From Streptomyces sp. NBC_00464 (GTDB lineage: Bacteria; Actinomycetota; Actinomycetes; Streptomycetales; Streptomycetaceae): a stretch of 64,000 bases of DNA. The notes beneath the pieces are model-generated. The model saw nothing but the letters and a program-made list of their open reading frames with translations. It was not told the DNA's origin and ran no database searches. The DNA lies in assembly GCF_036013915.1 (NCBI RefSeq), contig NZ_CP107899.1, positions 6,600,001 to 6,664,000 on the forward strand. The letters run 5' to 3'. Of this stretch, positions 1 through 8,162 are shown piece after piece. How positions within the stretch are numbered: position 1 is the stretch's first letter; the number at the start of each line of letters is the position of its first letter. Made by a program: the position numbers and the translations under genes.

Positions 1-89
1 ACGTGCGCGAGGACCTGGTCGCGAGCGGCAGCGCCGACGCGGAACGGGCCGCCGAACTCGTCGACGGTGCGCTGTGCGTACCACTGTGA
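1..89 (+). CDS. C-terminal end of an unidentified protein (partial)
   Basis: The third frame is open from the window edge and ends at TGA 87-89, giving the last 28 residues (ending ALCVPL). The residues are Ala/Glu/Asp-rich, as in a helical tail, with the third-position G/C bias of a real gene. It lies 30 bases upstream of the NUDIX gene on the same strand, so the two could be co-transcribed. The fragment is too short to assign a family. Confidence 0.5.
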   Translation, partial: VREDLVASGSADAERAAELVDGALCVPL

Positions 90-119
90 GTATCGCTGTG
101 AGTCGAGGTCTGCTGCGAT

Positions 120-683
120 ATGGCCACCTACGAGTCAGAAGGTGGCAAAACTGTGCAGTGGACGAATCTGAACGAGCAGACTGTGTACGAGAACCGCTGG
201 TTCCGGGTCAATCTGGCGGACGTAGTACTTCCCGACGGTCACCACCTCGACCACTTCGTGATCCGGCTCCGCGCCGTCGCGGCGGCCACCGTCGTCAACG
301 AGGCGAACGAGGTCCTGCTGCTCTGGCGGCACCGGTTCATCACCGACAGCTGGGGCTGGGAGCTCGCCGCCGGGGTGGTCGAGGAAGGTGAGCAGCCCGC
401 TGCCGCGGCCGCCCGGGAGATGGAGGAGGAGACCGGCTGGCGCCCCGGCCCGCTGCACCCGCTGCTGACCGTGGAGCCGTCGAACGGCCTCACCGACGCC
501 CGGCACCACTTCTACTGGGGCGAGGAGGCCGACTGGACGGGTCACCCCGTCGACGACTTCGAGTCCTCGCGCCGCGAGTGGATACCGCTCAAGCTGGTGC
601 CCGACATGATCGCCCGCGGTGAGGTCCCGGCCGCGGGGATGGCCGCCGGACTGATGATGCTGCACCACTTACGGCTGGGCTGA
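120..683 (+). CDS. NUDIX hydrolase
   Basis: Predicted pyrophosphohydrolase acting on a nucleoside diphosphate linked to another moiety. The protein is 187 aa. A complete Nudix box lies at residues ~85-107 (G-x5-E-x7-RE-x2-EE-x-G, seen as GVVEEGE...REMEEETGW), which supplies the metal-binding glutamates. The overall layout (N-terminal strand domain, then box, then ~80 residues) resembles ADP-ribose pyrophosphatase-type enzymes, but the substrate cannot be read from sequence. ATG 120 is preceded by a weak GAGG; GTG 153 (MQWTNLNEQ) with a GAAGGTGG upstream is an alternative start that would remove 11 residues. Codon 184 is TTA (669-671), the rare leucine codon read by the bldA tRNA in Streptomyces. 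It is convergent with the dehydrogenase gene, with a hairpin between them. Confidence 0.88.
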   Translation: MATYESEGGKTVQWTNLNEQTVYENRWFRVNLADVVLPDGHHLDHFVIRLRAVAAATVVNEANEVLLLWRHRFITDSWGWELAAGVVEEGEQPAAAAAREMEEETGWRPGPLHPLLTVEPSNGLTDARHHFYWGEEADWTGHPVDDFESSRREWIPLKLVPDMIARGEVPAAGMAAGLMMLHHLRLG

Positions 684-696
684 ACCCTTCCGTTCA

Positions 697-726
697 CGTG
701 CGAGGGGCCGCCGGGCCCCTCGCACG
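697..726. terminator. Bidirectional hairpin terminator
   Basis: A perfect 13-bp inverted repeat (697-709 and 714-726, loop GCCG) lies between the convergent NUDIX and dehydrogenase genes. There is no T-tract, as is common for Streptomyces terminators. Confidence 0.7.
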
Positions 727-741
727 CGCGGCTGGGCGGGG

Positions 742-1602
742 TCAGGCGTACGGGTAGAACCCCGACCCCGTCTTCCGGCCGAGCCGGCCCGCGTCCACCA
801 TGCGCTGGAGCAGCGGGGGAGCGGCGTACAGGGGCTCCTTGTACTCGGCGTACATCGAGTCGGCGACCGAGGCCACCGTGTCGAGCCCGATCAGGTCGGC
901 GAGCTTGAGCGGGCCCATCGGGTGGGCGCAGCCCATCTCCATGCCGTTGTCGATGTCCTCGCGGCTGGCGATGCCCGACTCGAACATCCGGATCGCGGAG
1001 AGCAGATACGGGATCAGCAGCGCGTTGACCACGAAGCCGGAACGGTCCTGGGCGCGGATCGGGTGCTTGCCGAGTATGTCCTGGACCATGGCCTCGGCGC
1101 GCTTGACCGTCTCGTCCGACGTGGTCAGTGCCGGGATCAGTTCGACGAGCTTCTGCACCGGAGCCGGGTTGAAGAAGTGGATGCCGATGACCTGGTCCGG
1201 ACGGGAGGTCGCGACGGCCAGCTTCACCAGCGGGATCGAGGAGGTGTTGGAGGCGAGGATCGCGTCCTGCCGGGTCACCACCTGGTCCAGCACCTGGAAG
1301 ATCTCGGTCTTGACCTGCTCGTTCTCCACGACGGCCTCGATGACGAGGTCGCGGTCGGAGAACTCGCCGAGGTCGGTGGTGAAGCTGAGGCGGCCAAGGG
1401 TCTCGTCGCGCTCCTCCTCGGTGATCTTGCCGCGTTCGGCGGCCTTGGAGAGGGAGTTGTGGAGCCGGGTGCGGCCGATCTCCAGCGCCTCGCCGGTGGT
1501 CTCGGCCACCTTGACATCGAGGCCACTGCGGGCGCACACCTCCGCGATGCCTGCGCCCATCTGGCCACAGCCCACCACTCCGACGCGTGCAATGTCGGCC
1601 AT
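742..1602 (-). CDS. 3-hydroxybutyryl-CoA dehydrogenase
   Basis: NAD(P)-dependent oxidation/reduction of 3-hydroxyacyl-CoA (typically acetoacetyl-CoA to 3-hydroxybutyryl-CoA) in fatty-acid or butyrate metabolism; cytosolic. It is 286 aa, the usual length of stand-alone HBD/FadB2 proteins. The N-terminal Rossmann motif is GCGQMGAGIAE near residue 10; ASNTSS, HFFNPAP (catalytic His region) and the C-terminal domain signature GFVVNALLIPYL all follow in order. The start is ATG 1600-1602, with GAGGTG 9 bases upstream; the frame is open further upstream but without family similarity. Its 5' end is divergent from the GHL10-like gene across about 220 bases. Confidence 0.93.
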   Translation of the reverse strand: MADIARVGVVGCGQMGAGIAEVCARSGLDVKVAETTGEALEIGRTRLHNSLSKAAERGKITEEERDETLGRLSFTTDLGEFSDRDLVIEAVVENEQVKTEIFQVLDQVVTRQDAILASNTSSIPLVKLAVATSRPDQVIGIHFFNPAPVQKLVELIPALTTSDETVKRAEAMVQDILGKHPIRAQDRSGFVVNALLIPYLLSAIRMFESGIASREDIDNGMEMGCAHPMGPLKLADLIGLDTVASVADSMYAEYKEPLYAAPPLLQRMVDAGRLGRKTGSGFYPYA

Positions 1603-1825
1603 AGAGTCCGTCACCTCGTGCCTTTCGCTGATCTCCGTTCGGCGGCTTCCGTCTGATTCCGGGCTCCACCACGACCCCACGACGTTACTCCGCGTCTCAG
1701 GGCGACCGGCAAATGGGGGGCGACGTCGCGCTTGCCGGGGATCGCGGGCCGGGACGGGCATGCTCGGATTCACGCCCGGATTCCGGGGCTGCGGACGCGA
1801 GTGCAGGGACGGCAGGTGCGGCGAG

Positions 1826-3103
1826 ATGCGGCAAATGGGACGAAGGAACTTCGTGACGGGTGCGGCCGGGACGGTCGCGGGGGTGATGGGTTCGGTCGCG
1901 GCGGCCGGTGATGCCGCGGGGGTCCCGCGGGGCGGCGGCCGTCCGGCCCGGCCGGGCCGGACGCGCGACGTGCTCCGGCGCGAGCTGCGGGGCATGTGGG
2001 TGGCCACGGTCGAGAACGTGGACTGGCCGTCGAAGCCGGGTCTGTCGGCCGCGGCGCAGCGGTCCGGGCTGATCGCGTACCTCGACGAGGCCGTCGCCCG
2101 ACGGCTGAACGCGGTGATTCTCCAGGTCCGCCCCAGTGCCGACGCGCTGTGGCCCTCACCGTACGAGCCGTGGGCCCAGTGCCTCACCGGCGTCCAGGGC
2201 AAGGACCCCGGCTGGGATCCGCTGGGCACGGCCGTCCAGGAGGCACACAGCCGCGGCCTGGAGCTGCACGCCTGGTTCAACCCCTACCGGATCGCCAACC
2301 ACGCGGACCCCTCCCGGCTGTCCGCCCGCCATCCTGCCCGGCTGCACCCCGAGTGGGCCGTGCCGTACGGCGGGAAGCTCTATTACAACCCCGGGCTGCC
2401 CGAGGTCCGCTCCTTCGTCCAGGACGCGATGCTCGACGCGGTCCGCCGCTACGACATCGACGCCGTCCACTGGGACGACTACTTCTATCCGTACCCGGTG
2501 GCGGGCCAGAGCTTCGGGGACGCTGCGGCGTACGCGAAGTACGGCGCCGGCTTCCCCGACCGGGCCGCCTGGCGGCGCTCCAACACCGACACGCTGGTGC
2601 GGGAGATGTCCGAACGGATCGCCGCGCTCAAGCCGGCCGTCCGGTTCGGCATCAGCCCGTTCGGCGTGTGGCGCAACGCCTCCACCGACCCGCTCGGCTC
2701 GCGGACGGCGGCGGGTGTGCAGACGTACGACGACCTGTACGCCGACACCCGAGGCTGGATCAAGAAGGGCTGGATCGACTACATCGTTCCTCAGCTGTAC
2801 TGGAACATCGGCTTCGCCCCCGCCGATTACGCGGCACTGGTGCCCTGGTGGGACCAGGTGGTCCGGGGCACGGGCGTGGACCTCTTCATCGGCGAGGCCC
2901 TGTACAAGGCGGGGGACCCGGCCCAGTCCGCCGCCTGGCAGGACCCGGCGGAGCTGTCCCGGCACGTCGACTTCGCCGCCGTGTACGACCAGGTCCGCGG
3001 CCACGTCTACTTCTCGGGGAAGAACGTGGTCACGGACCGGATCGGCGCGATGGACAGGGTGGTGGCCGATCACTACGGGACACGGGCGCGCCCGCCCCGC
3101 TGA
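1826..3103 (+). CDS. Tat-exported GHL10 (DUF187) family glycoside hydrolase-like protein
   Basis: Predicted extracellular (beta/alpha)8-barrel glycosidase-like protein of the GHL10/YngK family, possibly acting on cell-wall or other glycans; substrate unknown. It is 425 aa. A twin-arginine signal sits at the N-terminus (GRRNFVTGAAG followed by an Ala/Val-rich segment), then a Pro/Arg-rich linker, then the barrel from about residue 50 (LRGMWVATVENVDWPS). Family hallmarks visible are VILQVRPSADALWPS, HAWFNPYR, the acidic VHWDDYFYPYP strand end, FGISPFGVWRN and YIVPQLYWN. The start ATG 1826 has a GGCAGG 9 bases upstream; ATG 1835 would also preserve the RR motif. It stands alone, divergent from the HBD gene. 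Confidence 0.88.
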   Translation: MRQMGRRNFVTGAAGTVAGVMGSVAAAGDAAGVPRGGGRPARPGRTRDVLRRELRGMWVATVENVDWPSKPGLSAAAQRSGLIAYLDEAVARRLNAVILQVRPSADALWPSPYEPWAQCLTGVQGKDPGWDPLGTAVQEAHSRGLELHAWFNPYRIANHADPSRLSARHPARLHPEWAVPYGGKLYYNPGLPEVRSFVQDAMLDAVRRYDIDAVHWDDYFYPYPVAGQSFGDAAAYAKYGAGFPDRAAWRRSNTDTLVREMSERIAALKPAVRFGISPFGVWRNASTDPLGSRTAAGVQTYDDLYADTRGWIKKGWIDYIVPQLYWNIGFAPADYAALVPWWDQVVRGTGVDLFIGEALYKAGDPAQSAAWQDPAELSRHVDFAAVYDQVRGHVYFSGKNVVTDRIGAMDRVVADHYGTRARPPR

Positions 3104-3130
3104 CCTGCCGCCGTCCTGACCGGCTGTTCC

Positions 3131-3340
3131 TCAGGATCCCGGGTCCCGGTTCCGGCCGGCGCCGTGTTGCACGACGCTGTCGGGGCCGGGCGCGATCAGG
3201 TGTTCATGTCCGTCCTCGAAGCGGACGCGGTACGGGGGAGTCCCCCCGTTCCCGAGCACTTCGACGATCTCTGCGACCCGGTCGTGCTCTCCCACGGTCC
3301 TGCCGTGCGTCAGCAGCCGGTCGCCCGTGTGTGCCTCCAT
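3131..3340 (-). CDS. DUF1918 domain small protein
   Basis: A 69-aa actinobacterial protein of the DUF1918 type, function unknown. Visible hallmarks are the N-terminal GDRLLTHGRTVGEHDRVAEI and the C-terminal PYRVRFEDGHEHLIAPGPD, an SH3-like beta fold pattern seen throughout this family. ATG 3338-3340 was chosen because GAGGAGG lies 9 bases upstream; a longer reading starting at 3358 lacks family similarity. It is downstream of, and on the same strand as, the EamA transporter (42-base gap), so it may be read through from it. Confidence 0.82.
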   Translation of the reverse strand: MEAHTGDRLLTHGRTVGEHDRVAEIVEVLGNGGTPPYRVRFEDGHEHLIAPGPDSVVQHGAGRNRDPGS

Positions 3341-3382
3341 CGGGAGTGACCTCCTCACGGGTGGCGTTCCATGTCGACAAGT

Positions 3383-4354
3383 CTATGACCGGCGGGCTCC
3401 GGCGCGCTGGGTGACCGCGATGCAGACGAGGACGGCGACCGCCGCCGCCGGGGCCGCCGGGGTGACCTCCTCGCCGAGCAGCAGGAACGACCAGATGAGG
3501 GTCAGCAGGGGCTGAGCGAGCTGAAGCTGGCTGGCCCGGGCGACGCCGATCTCGGCCATGCCGCGGTACCAGACGTACAGGCCGAAGAAGGTCGACGCCA
3601 CGGACACCCAGACCAGCCCGATCACCCCGTGCGCGGTCAGCCGCACCGGCTCGTACGGCAACGCGATCGCGGCGCCCGCCACCGCGAGCGGCACGGTCAG
3701 GAGCAGTGCCCAGCCGGTCACCTGCCAGCCCGGCATCACCTTCGCCAGTCTGCCCCCCTCGGTGTACCCCGCCGCGCAGACCAGCAGCGCGCAGAACAGG
3801 TAGAGATCCCCGGCCGACAGACCGCCGCCGCTCTGCAGCACGGTGAAGGCGATCACCACCGCCGCCCCGGCGAGCGCCGCGGCCCAGAACGCGCGAGGAG
3901 GCCGCGATCCGGTGCGTACGGAGGAGAACACCGCGGTGGTGAGCGGCAGGAGGCCGACCACCACCGCCGCGTGCGAGGTCGTCGAGGTCTGCAGCGCCAG
4001 CGTGGTCAGCAGGGGGAAGCCCACGACCACCCCGCCCGCCACCACCGCGAGACCGGCCCAGTGCTGCCGCTCGGGCACCCGCACCCGGGCCGCGAGCAGC
4101 ACACCGCCCGCGACCGCGGCGGCCAGCAGGCTGCGCAGCGCGACCAGGGACCAGGGGCCGAAGCTCTCCAGGCCCCAGGCGGTGGAGGGGAAGGTCAGCG
4201 AGAAGGAGAGCACGCCGAGCAGGGCGAGCAGGGTGCCGTTGCGTCCTGCCGGCAGGGAATCGGGTGATGCGAGGGGAGCATGGGAGGCCGGCCCGGTCGC
4301 CACCGGACCGACCGCTATCGTGGGCCCCGTAGTAGCGCTATCCTGTGCTGTCAT
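3383..4354 (-). CDS. EamA/DMT-superfamily transporter
   Basis: Inner-membrane exporter-like protein of the drug/metabolite transporter superfamily. It is 323 aa with about ten hydrophobic segments in two EamA repeats (first from ~residue 42 GTLLALLGVLSFSLTF, second from ~185 LYLFCALLVCAAGYTEGGRLAK). A 40-residue Thr/Ala/Pro-rich hydrophilic N-terminus precedes the first helix. It is divergent from a MocR-type regulator. This arrangement is common for amino-acid or vitamin exporters controlled by PLP-binding regulators and suggests the regulator controls this gene; the substrate is unknown. The annotated ATG (4352-4354) overlaps the regulator's ATG within the tetranucleotide CATG. An internal GTG 17 codons in is the alternative if the transcript is not leaderless. 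Confidence 0.85.
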   Translation of the reverse strand: MTAQDSATTGPTIAVGPVATGPASHAPLASPDSLPAGRNGTLLALLGVLSFSLTFPSTAWGLESFGPWSLVALRSLLAAAVAGGVLLAARVRVPERQHWAGLAVVAGGVVVGFPLLTTLALQTSTTSHAAVVVGLLPLTTAVFSSVRTGSRPPRAFWAAALAGAAVVIAFTVLQSGGGLSAGDLYLFCALLVCAAGYTEGGRLAKVMPGWQVTGWALLLTVPLAVAGAAIALPYEPVRLTAHGVIGLVWVSVASTFFGLYVWYRGMAEIGVARASQLQLAQPLLTLIWSFLLLGEEVTPAAPAAAVAVLVCIAVTQRAGARRS

Positions 4355-4366
4355 GCAAGAGCGTAG
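4339..4366. promoter_or_regulatory. Overlapping divergent leaderless promoters
   Basis: On the + strand TATCCT (4339-4344) lies 8 bases before the regulator's ATG at 4353. On the - strand TACGCT (complement of 4361-4366) lies 6 bases before the transporter's ATG ending at 4354. Neither start has a Shine-Dalgarno. The spacing fits leaderless transcripts starting at or next to the two start codons. No convincing -35 hexamers are seen, so this is inference from spacing. Confidence 0.4.
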
Positions 4367-5810
4367 CAGCGTAGCCGAGTTGGCTGAAGTCCTCCGGATG
4401 GAACTGAACCGCTACTCGCCCGGTGAGAAGCTGCCGTCCAGCCGCGCGCTCGTCGAACGCTTCCGGGCCAGTCCCGTCACCGTCTCGCGGGCCGTCGCGC
4501 AGCTCGCAGCCGAGGGGCTCGTCGTCACCCGGCCCGGCGCCGGCGCGTTCCGGGCACAGCCCCGTACCGGCGTGCGGCCGCCCGCCGACACCTCCTGGCA
4601 GGAGGTGTCGCTCAGCGGTGACGGCGGGCCCGAGGTGGTGCCCCGTACGGTCGACGCGTCCGGCCTCGTGGTCACGTTGACGGCCCCGCCCACGGGAGTC
4701 GTCGAGTTCAACGGCGGCTACCTGCACAGCTCGCTCCAGCCCGAGCGGGCCATGGCGGCCGCCCTCGCCCGCGCCGGACGCCGTCCGGGTGCCTGGAGCC
4801 GGCCGCCCACCGACGGGCTCACCGAACTGCGCGCCTGGTTCGCCCGCGAGATCGGACCCGCTTTCACGGCGGCCGACGTGCTCATCACCGCCGGTGGCCA
4901 GAGCGCCCTGGCCACCGCGCTGCGGGCGCTCGCCCAGCCGGGCGCGCCCATCCTCGTCGAATCGCCCACGTACCCCGGCATGCTGGCGGCCGCCCGGGCC
5001 GCCGGACTACGGCCCTTCCCCGTCCCCGTCGACGCCGACGGTGTACGGCCCGAACTCCTCTCCGCGGCCTTCCGGGCCACCGGCGCCCGTGTTCTGGTGT
5101 GCCAGCCTCTCTTCCAGAACCCGACGGGTACGGTCCTGGCCGACGGCCGGCGCGGCGAGGTCGTCCGGATCGCCCGGGAGGCGGGGGCGTTCGTCATCGA
5201 GGACGACTTCGCCCGCAACCTCGTCCACGACGATGCGGGGCCGCTCCCCGCGTCGCTGGCCGCCGACGATCCCGACGGCGTCGTCGTCCACGTCTGCTCG
5301 CTCACCAAGGCCACCTCCCCCAGCTTCCGGGTGGGTGCCCTCGCCGCCCGGGGGCCGGTCCTGGAGAGGCTGCGGGCCATCCAGGTCGTCGACAGCCTCT
5401 TTGTGCCCCGGCCGCTCCAGGAGGCCGCGCTGGAACTCGTCGGCTCTCCCGCCTGGGGCCGCCATCTGCGCTTCGTCTCGGCAGAACTGCGCATCCGCCG
5501 AACCGCCATGATCACCGCACTGCGCCAGGAACTGCCCGGCCTCACGCTGCCGCACATCCCCGCGGGCGGCGGCAATCTCTGGCTGCGCCTGCCGGATTCC
5601 GGCGCCGGTGCGGACGAGTCCGCCATGGTGGCGGCGGCTCTGCGTGCCGGCGTCGCCGTCGCGCCGGGCCGGCCCTACTTCTGCGCCGAACCCCCCTCGC
5701 CCCAGGTCCGGTTGAGCTTTGTCGCCGTGGCCGGACTCGCGGAGATCGCCGAAGGTGTACGGCGGCTGTGTACTGCCTGGGGCGATGTGCTCGCTAGTCT
5801 CCGGTCATGA
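4353..5810 (+). CDS. MocR-type regulator (GntR HTH + PLP aminotransferase domain)
   Basis: Transcription factor with an N-terminal GntR winged HTH (residues ~5-70; SPGEKLPSSRALVERF, TVSRAVAQLAAEGLV) fused to a fold-type I aminotransferase-like domain (~110-485). The PLP lysine is in SLTKATSPSFRVG; DDFARN and FQNPTGTV mark the cofactor pocket. It is 485 aa, normal for MocR proteins. It presumably regulates the divergent EamA transporter gene in response to PLP or an amino compound. The C-terminal stop overlaps the next gene's start (ATGA), so the GNAT gene is translationally coupled. Leaderless start inferred. Confidence 0.92.
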   Translation: MQERSSVAELAEVLRMELNRYSPGEKLPSSRALVERFRASPVTVSRAVAQLAAEGLVVTRPGAGAFRAQPRTGVRPPADTSWQEVSLSGDGGPEVVPRTVDASGLVVTLTAPPTGVVEFNGGYLHSSLQPERAMAAALARAGRRPGAWSRPPTDGLTELRAWFAREIGPAFTAADVLITAGGQSALATALRALAQPGAPILVESPTYPGMLAAARAAGLRPFPVPVDADGVRPELLSAAFRATGARVLVCQPLFQNPTGTVLADGRRGEVVRIAREAGAFVIEDDFARNLVHDDAGPLPASLAADDPDGVVVHVCSLTKATSPSFRVGALAARGPVLERLRAIQVVDSLFVPRPLQEAALELVGSPAWGRHLRFVSAELRIRRTAMITALRQELPGLTLPHIPAGGGNLWLRLPDSGAGADESAMVAAALRAGVAVAPGRPYFCAEPPSPQVRLSFVAVAGLAEIAEGVRRLCTAWGDVLASLRS

Positions 5811-6238
5811 CCGAAACGCCTCAGGAACGTTACGAGATATCGTCCGACCCCAGCCGGCTGGACGCGGCCCGCATCCACAACTGGCTCTCCAACGACGCCT
5901 ACTGGGCCATGGGCCGCACTCGGGAGCACCAGGATCGCGCCATCGCGGCGTCGCTCAACTTCGGTGCCTACGACCTCGTGTCCGGCGAACAGGCCGGATA
6001 CGCCCGTGTGGTGACCGATCTCGCCACCTTCGCCTGGCTCTGCGATGTCTACGTGGATCCCGGGGCTCGCGGGCACGGCCTCGGCGGAAGGCTCGTCTCG
6101 GCGGCGCGCGACCACCTCGCCCCGACCGGTGTCCGCAGGTTCCTGCTCGCCACGGCCGACGCCCACGGCGTGTACGAGAAGGTCGGTTTCCAGCCGCTCG
6201 AGAACCCCGACCAATGGATGTGCCTGCGGTTCGGCTGA
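5807..6238 (+). CDS. GNAT family N-acetyltransferase
   Basis: Acetyl-CoA-dependent acyltransferase of unknown substrate, 143 aa. The acetyl-CoA loop is VYVDPGARGHGLGGRLV (R/Q-x-x-G-x-G/A pattern) at ~residues 82-98, with strand LCDVYV before it and a conserved tail (GVYEKVGFQPL) after. Family resemblance is to small YitI/SCO-type GNATs acting on free amines. Its ATG overlaps the MocR stop by four bases, so it is co-expressed with the regulator and perhaps modifies the compound that the MocR/EamA pair handles. Confidence 0.88.
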   Translation: MTETPQERYEISSDPSRLDAARIHNWLSNDAYWAMGRTREHQDRAIAASLNFGAYDLVSGEQAGYARVVTDLATFAWLCDVYVDPGARGHGLGGRLVSAARDHLAPTGVRRFLLATADAHGVYEKVGFQPLENPDQWMCLRFG

Positions 6239-6299
6239 GCCGGAAGCGCTTGCGGCGGCGCTCTTGACCTGTGCGGCGAACGGCTCCACGATCACGCCC

Positions 6300-6940
6300 A
6301 TGAGTGTTCGAGTCTCGCTCGTCGCCGCGGCGCGCAGCTCCTCCCTGCTCGGTGAGCGCTTCGACGACGACCGGCCGCTCGACGAGGCCGGCTGGCACGA
6401 GGTGCAGTTCGCCGCACCGGCCCTGGTGCCCCTGGGTGCGGCCGAACTGCGTTACTGCTCGCCGACCCCCGCAGCCGCGCCACCGGTGAGGCGCTCGGCT
6501 TCGCACCGCTGGTCCAGCCCGCCCTGCGCGACTGCGACATGGGGCGCTGGCGCGGCTGCACGCTCTCCGACGTCACCGCGCGCGAACCGGCCGCCGTGGA
6601 CGCCTGGCTGGCGGACCCGCGCTCCGCGCCGCACGGCGGAGAACCGCTGCTCGCGTTCATCTCCCGGATCGGCAACTGGCTGGACACCCGCCCCGCCTTC
6701 GACGGCTCCATCGTCGCCGTAGCCGAACCGGCGGTCGTCCGGGCCGCCCTCGTCTACGCGTTGAAGGCCCCGCCGTCCACGTACTGGAACGTCGACGTCC
6801 GCCCGCTCTCGGTGGTCACGCTCACCGGAATCCCCCGCCGCTGGAGCCTTCGCCTGGAACCGGAGCCCGCTGACCGAAGGGTGCCGGGGAGTTTCGCGCG
6901 AACCACGCCTTCCCGTCAGTCCGACCAGTCGGTATGTTGA
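6300..6940 (+). pseudogene. Histidine-phosphatase-like gene, frame-broken
   Basis: From ATG 6300 the reading MSVRVSLVAAARSS...LRYCSPTP is family-like up to the C5 tract at 6466-6470. After it the homologous text continues in the next frame (PRSRATGEALGFAPLVQPALRD, then MGRWRG from 6539) and ends at TGA 6938-6940. One missing C would explain both halves, giving about 213 aa. A separate oddity is that the RHG catalytic triplet expected after the first strand is replaced (VAAARSS). In actinobacteria such degenerate members exist, sometimes near cobalt/cobalamin genes, so the protein may never have been a classical phosphatase. The tail beyond GIPRRWSLRLE is probably an extension. It could be a real frameshift or a homopolymer sequencing error; I cannot distinguish these. 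Confidence 0.78.
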
Positions 6941-6986
6941 CGGAGAACCGAGTCCGACCAGGCATGCCCAGGCGAGGGAGGCCATC

Positions 6987-8138
6987 GTGCCGCTGATCCA
7001 CGGCCACTGCGACGAGCGATACTCCGCGGTGCGCAGCGCGTTCGAGGCGAATTTCCGCGAGCGTGACGAGCTGGGCGCGGCCGTCACTGTCCTGGTCGAC
7101 GGCCGGCCCGTGGCCGATCTCTGGGGAGGCTGGGCGGACGGCGCCCGCATCCGTCCCTGGGAACAGGACACCCTGGTCAACGTCTGGTCCACCACCAAGG
7201 GGCCGATCGCGCTCTGCGCGCACATCCTCGCCGACCGCGGCCTGCTCGACCTGGATGCCCCGGTGGCTTCGTACTGGCCGGAATTCGCCGCAGCGGGCAA
7301 GGAGGCCGTTCTCGTACGGCATCTGCTCTCCCACCGCGCCGGCCTTGCGGGCCTCCGTGAACCGCACACCCTGGCGGAGCTCTACGACTGGGAACTGACC
7401 ACCGCCCGGCTCGCGGCGACCGCACCGTGGTGGGAGCCCGGTACCCGGTCCGGCTACCACGCCCTGACGTACGGCTTCCTGGTCGGCGAGGTGATCCGGC
7501 GGGTCAGCGGGCTGCTGCCGGGGGAGTTCCTCCGGCGCGAGGTGACCGGCCCGCTGGACATCGACTTCACCGTCGGCCTGCCGGAGAAGGAGGCGGCGCG
7601 CGCCGCCGACCTGGTCGTCCCGAAGACGGACCGGGCCCAGCAGGCGGCGCTCTTCGCGCAGCTGGAGCCGGTCGCCGTCGCCTCGCTGCTCAATCCGCCC
7701 ACGGGCGCGGCCGCCGCCAACACCCCCGAGTGGCGGGCGGCGGAGATCCCCGCCGCCAATGGCCACGGCACGGCCCGCGCGGTCGCCACGCTGTACGGCA
7801 TCCTCGCGGGGCGCGGCAGCATCGGTGGCGTACGGATCCTGTCCGAGGAGGCCGCCGAGCGGGTCCGTGAGGGTCAGGGCGGCTGCCGCGACCTGGTGCT
7901 CGGTGCGGGCTTCGCCCATGAGACGGAGATCGCGCTCGGCCTGTGGCTGAGCGGCGCCGACGCCAGTTACGGACCCAACCCGCGGGCCTTCGGCCACGAC
8001 GGCGCGGGCGGCTCCTGCGGCCTCGCCGACCCGGAGAACGGGATCGCGCTGGGGTACGTGATGAACCGGATGGGCCCGCACATCGCGAACGACCCGCGCA
8101 AGACGGCGCTGATCGAGGCGGTGTACGCGTCACTGTGA
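6987..8138 (+). CDS. Serine hydrolase (class C beta-lactamase/EstB family)
   Basis: Beta-lactamase-fold esterase/peptidase-like protein with PF00144 architecture, 383 aa. The nucleophile motif S-x-x-K is seen as STTKGPI (~residue 70). The Y-x-N/S equivalent is GTRSGYHALTYG (~155), and the third motif region is FGHDGAGGSCGLADP near the C-terminus. No signal peptide, so probably cytosolic. These proteins are usually esterases rather than antibiotic lactamases. GTG 6987 is preceded by GGGAGG at good spacing. The gene stands alone and converges on the MMPL gene with only a 24-base gap. Confidence 0.92.
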   Translation: MPLIHGHCDERYSAVRSAFEANFRERDELGAAVTVLVDGRPVADLWGGWADGARIRPWEQDTLVNVWSTTKGPIALCAHILADRGLLDLDAPVASYWPEFAAAGKEAVLVRHLLSHRAGLAGLREPHTLAELYDWELTTARLAATAPWWEPGTRSGYHALTYGFLVGEVIRRVSGLLPGEFLRREVTGPLDIDFTVGLPEKEAARAADLVVPKTDRAQQAALFAQLEPVAVASLLNPPTGAAAANTPEWRAAEIPAANGHGTARAVATLYGILAGRGSIGGVRILSEEAAERVREGQGGCRDLVLGAGFAHETEIALGLWLSGADASYGPNPRAFGHDGAGGSCGLADPENGIALGYVMNRMGPHIANDPRKTALIEAVYASL

Positions 8139-8162
8139 CCGGATCCGTTCCGGTGCGCGGGG

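Noticed and set aside
800..1825. N-terminal extension of the GHL10 protein through 800
   Set aside because: It is the antisense shadow of the dehydrogenase gene, and the Tat signal marks the start near 1826.
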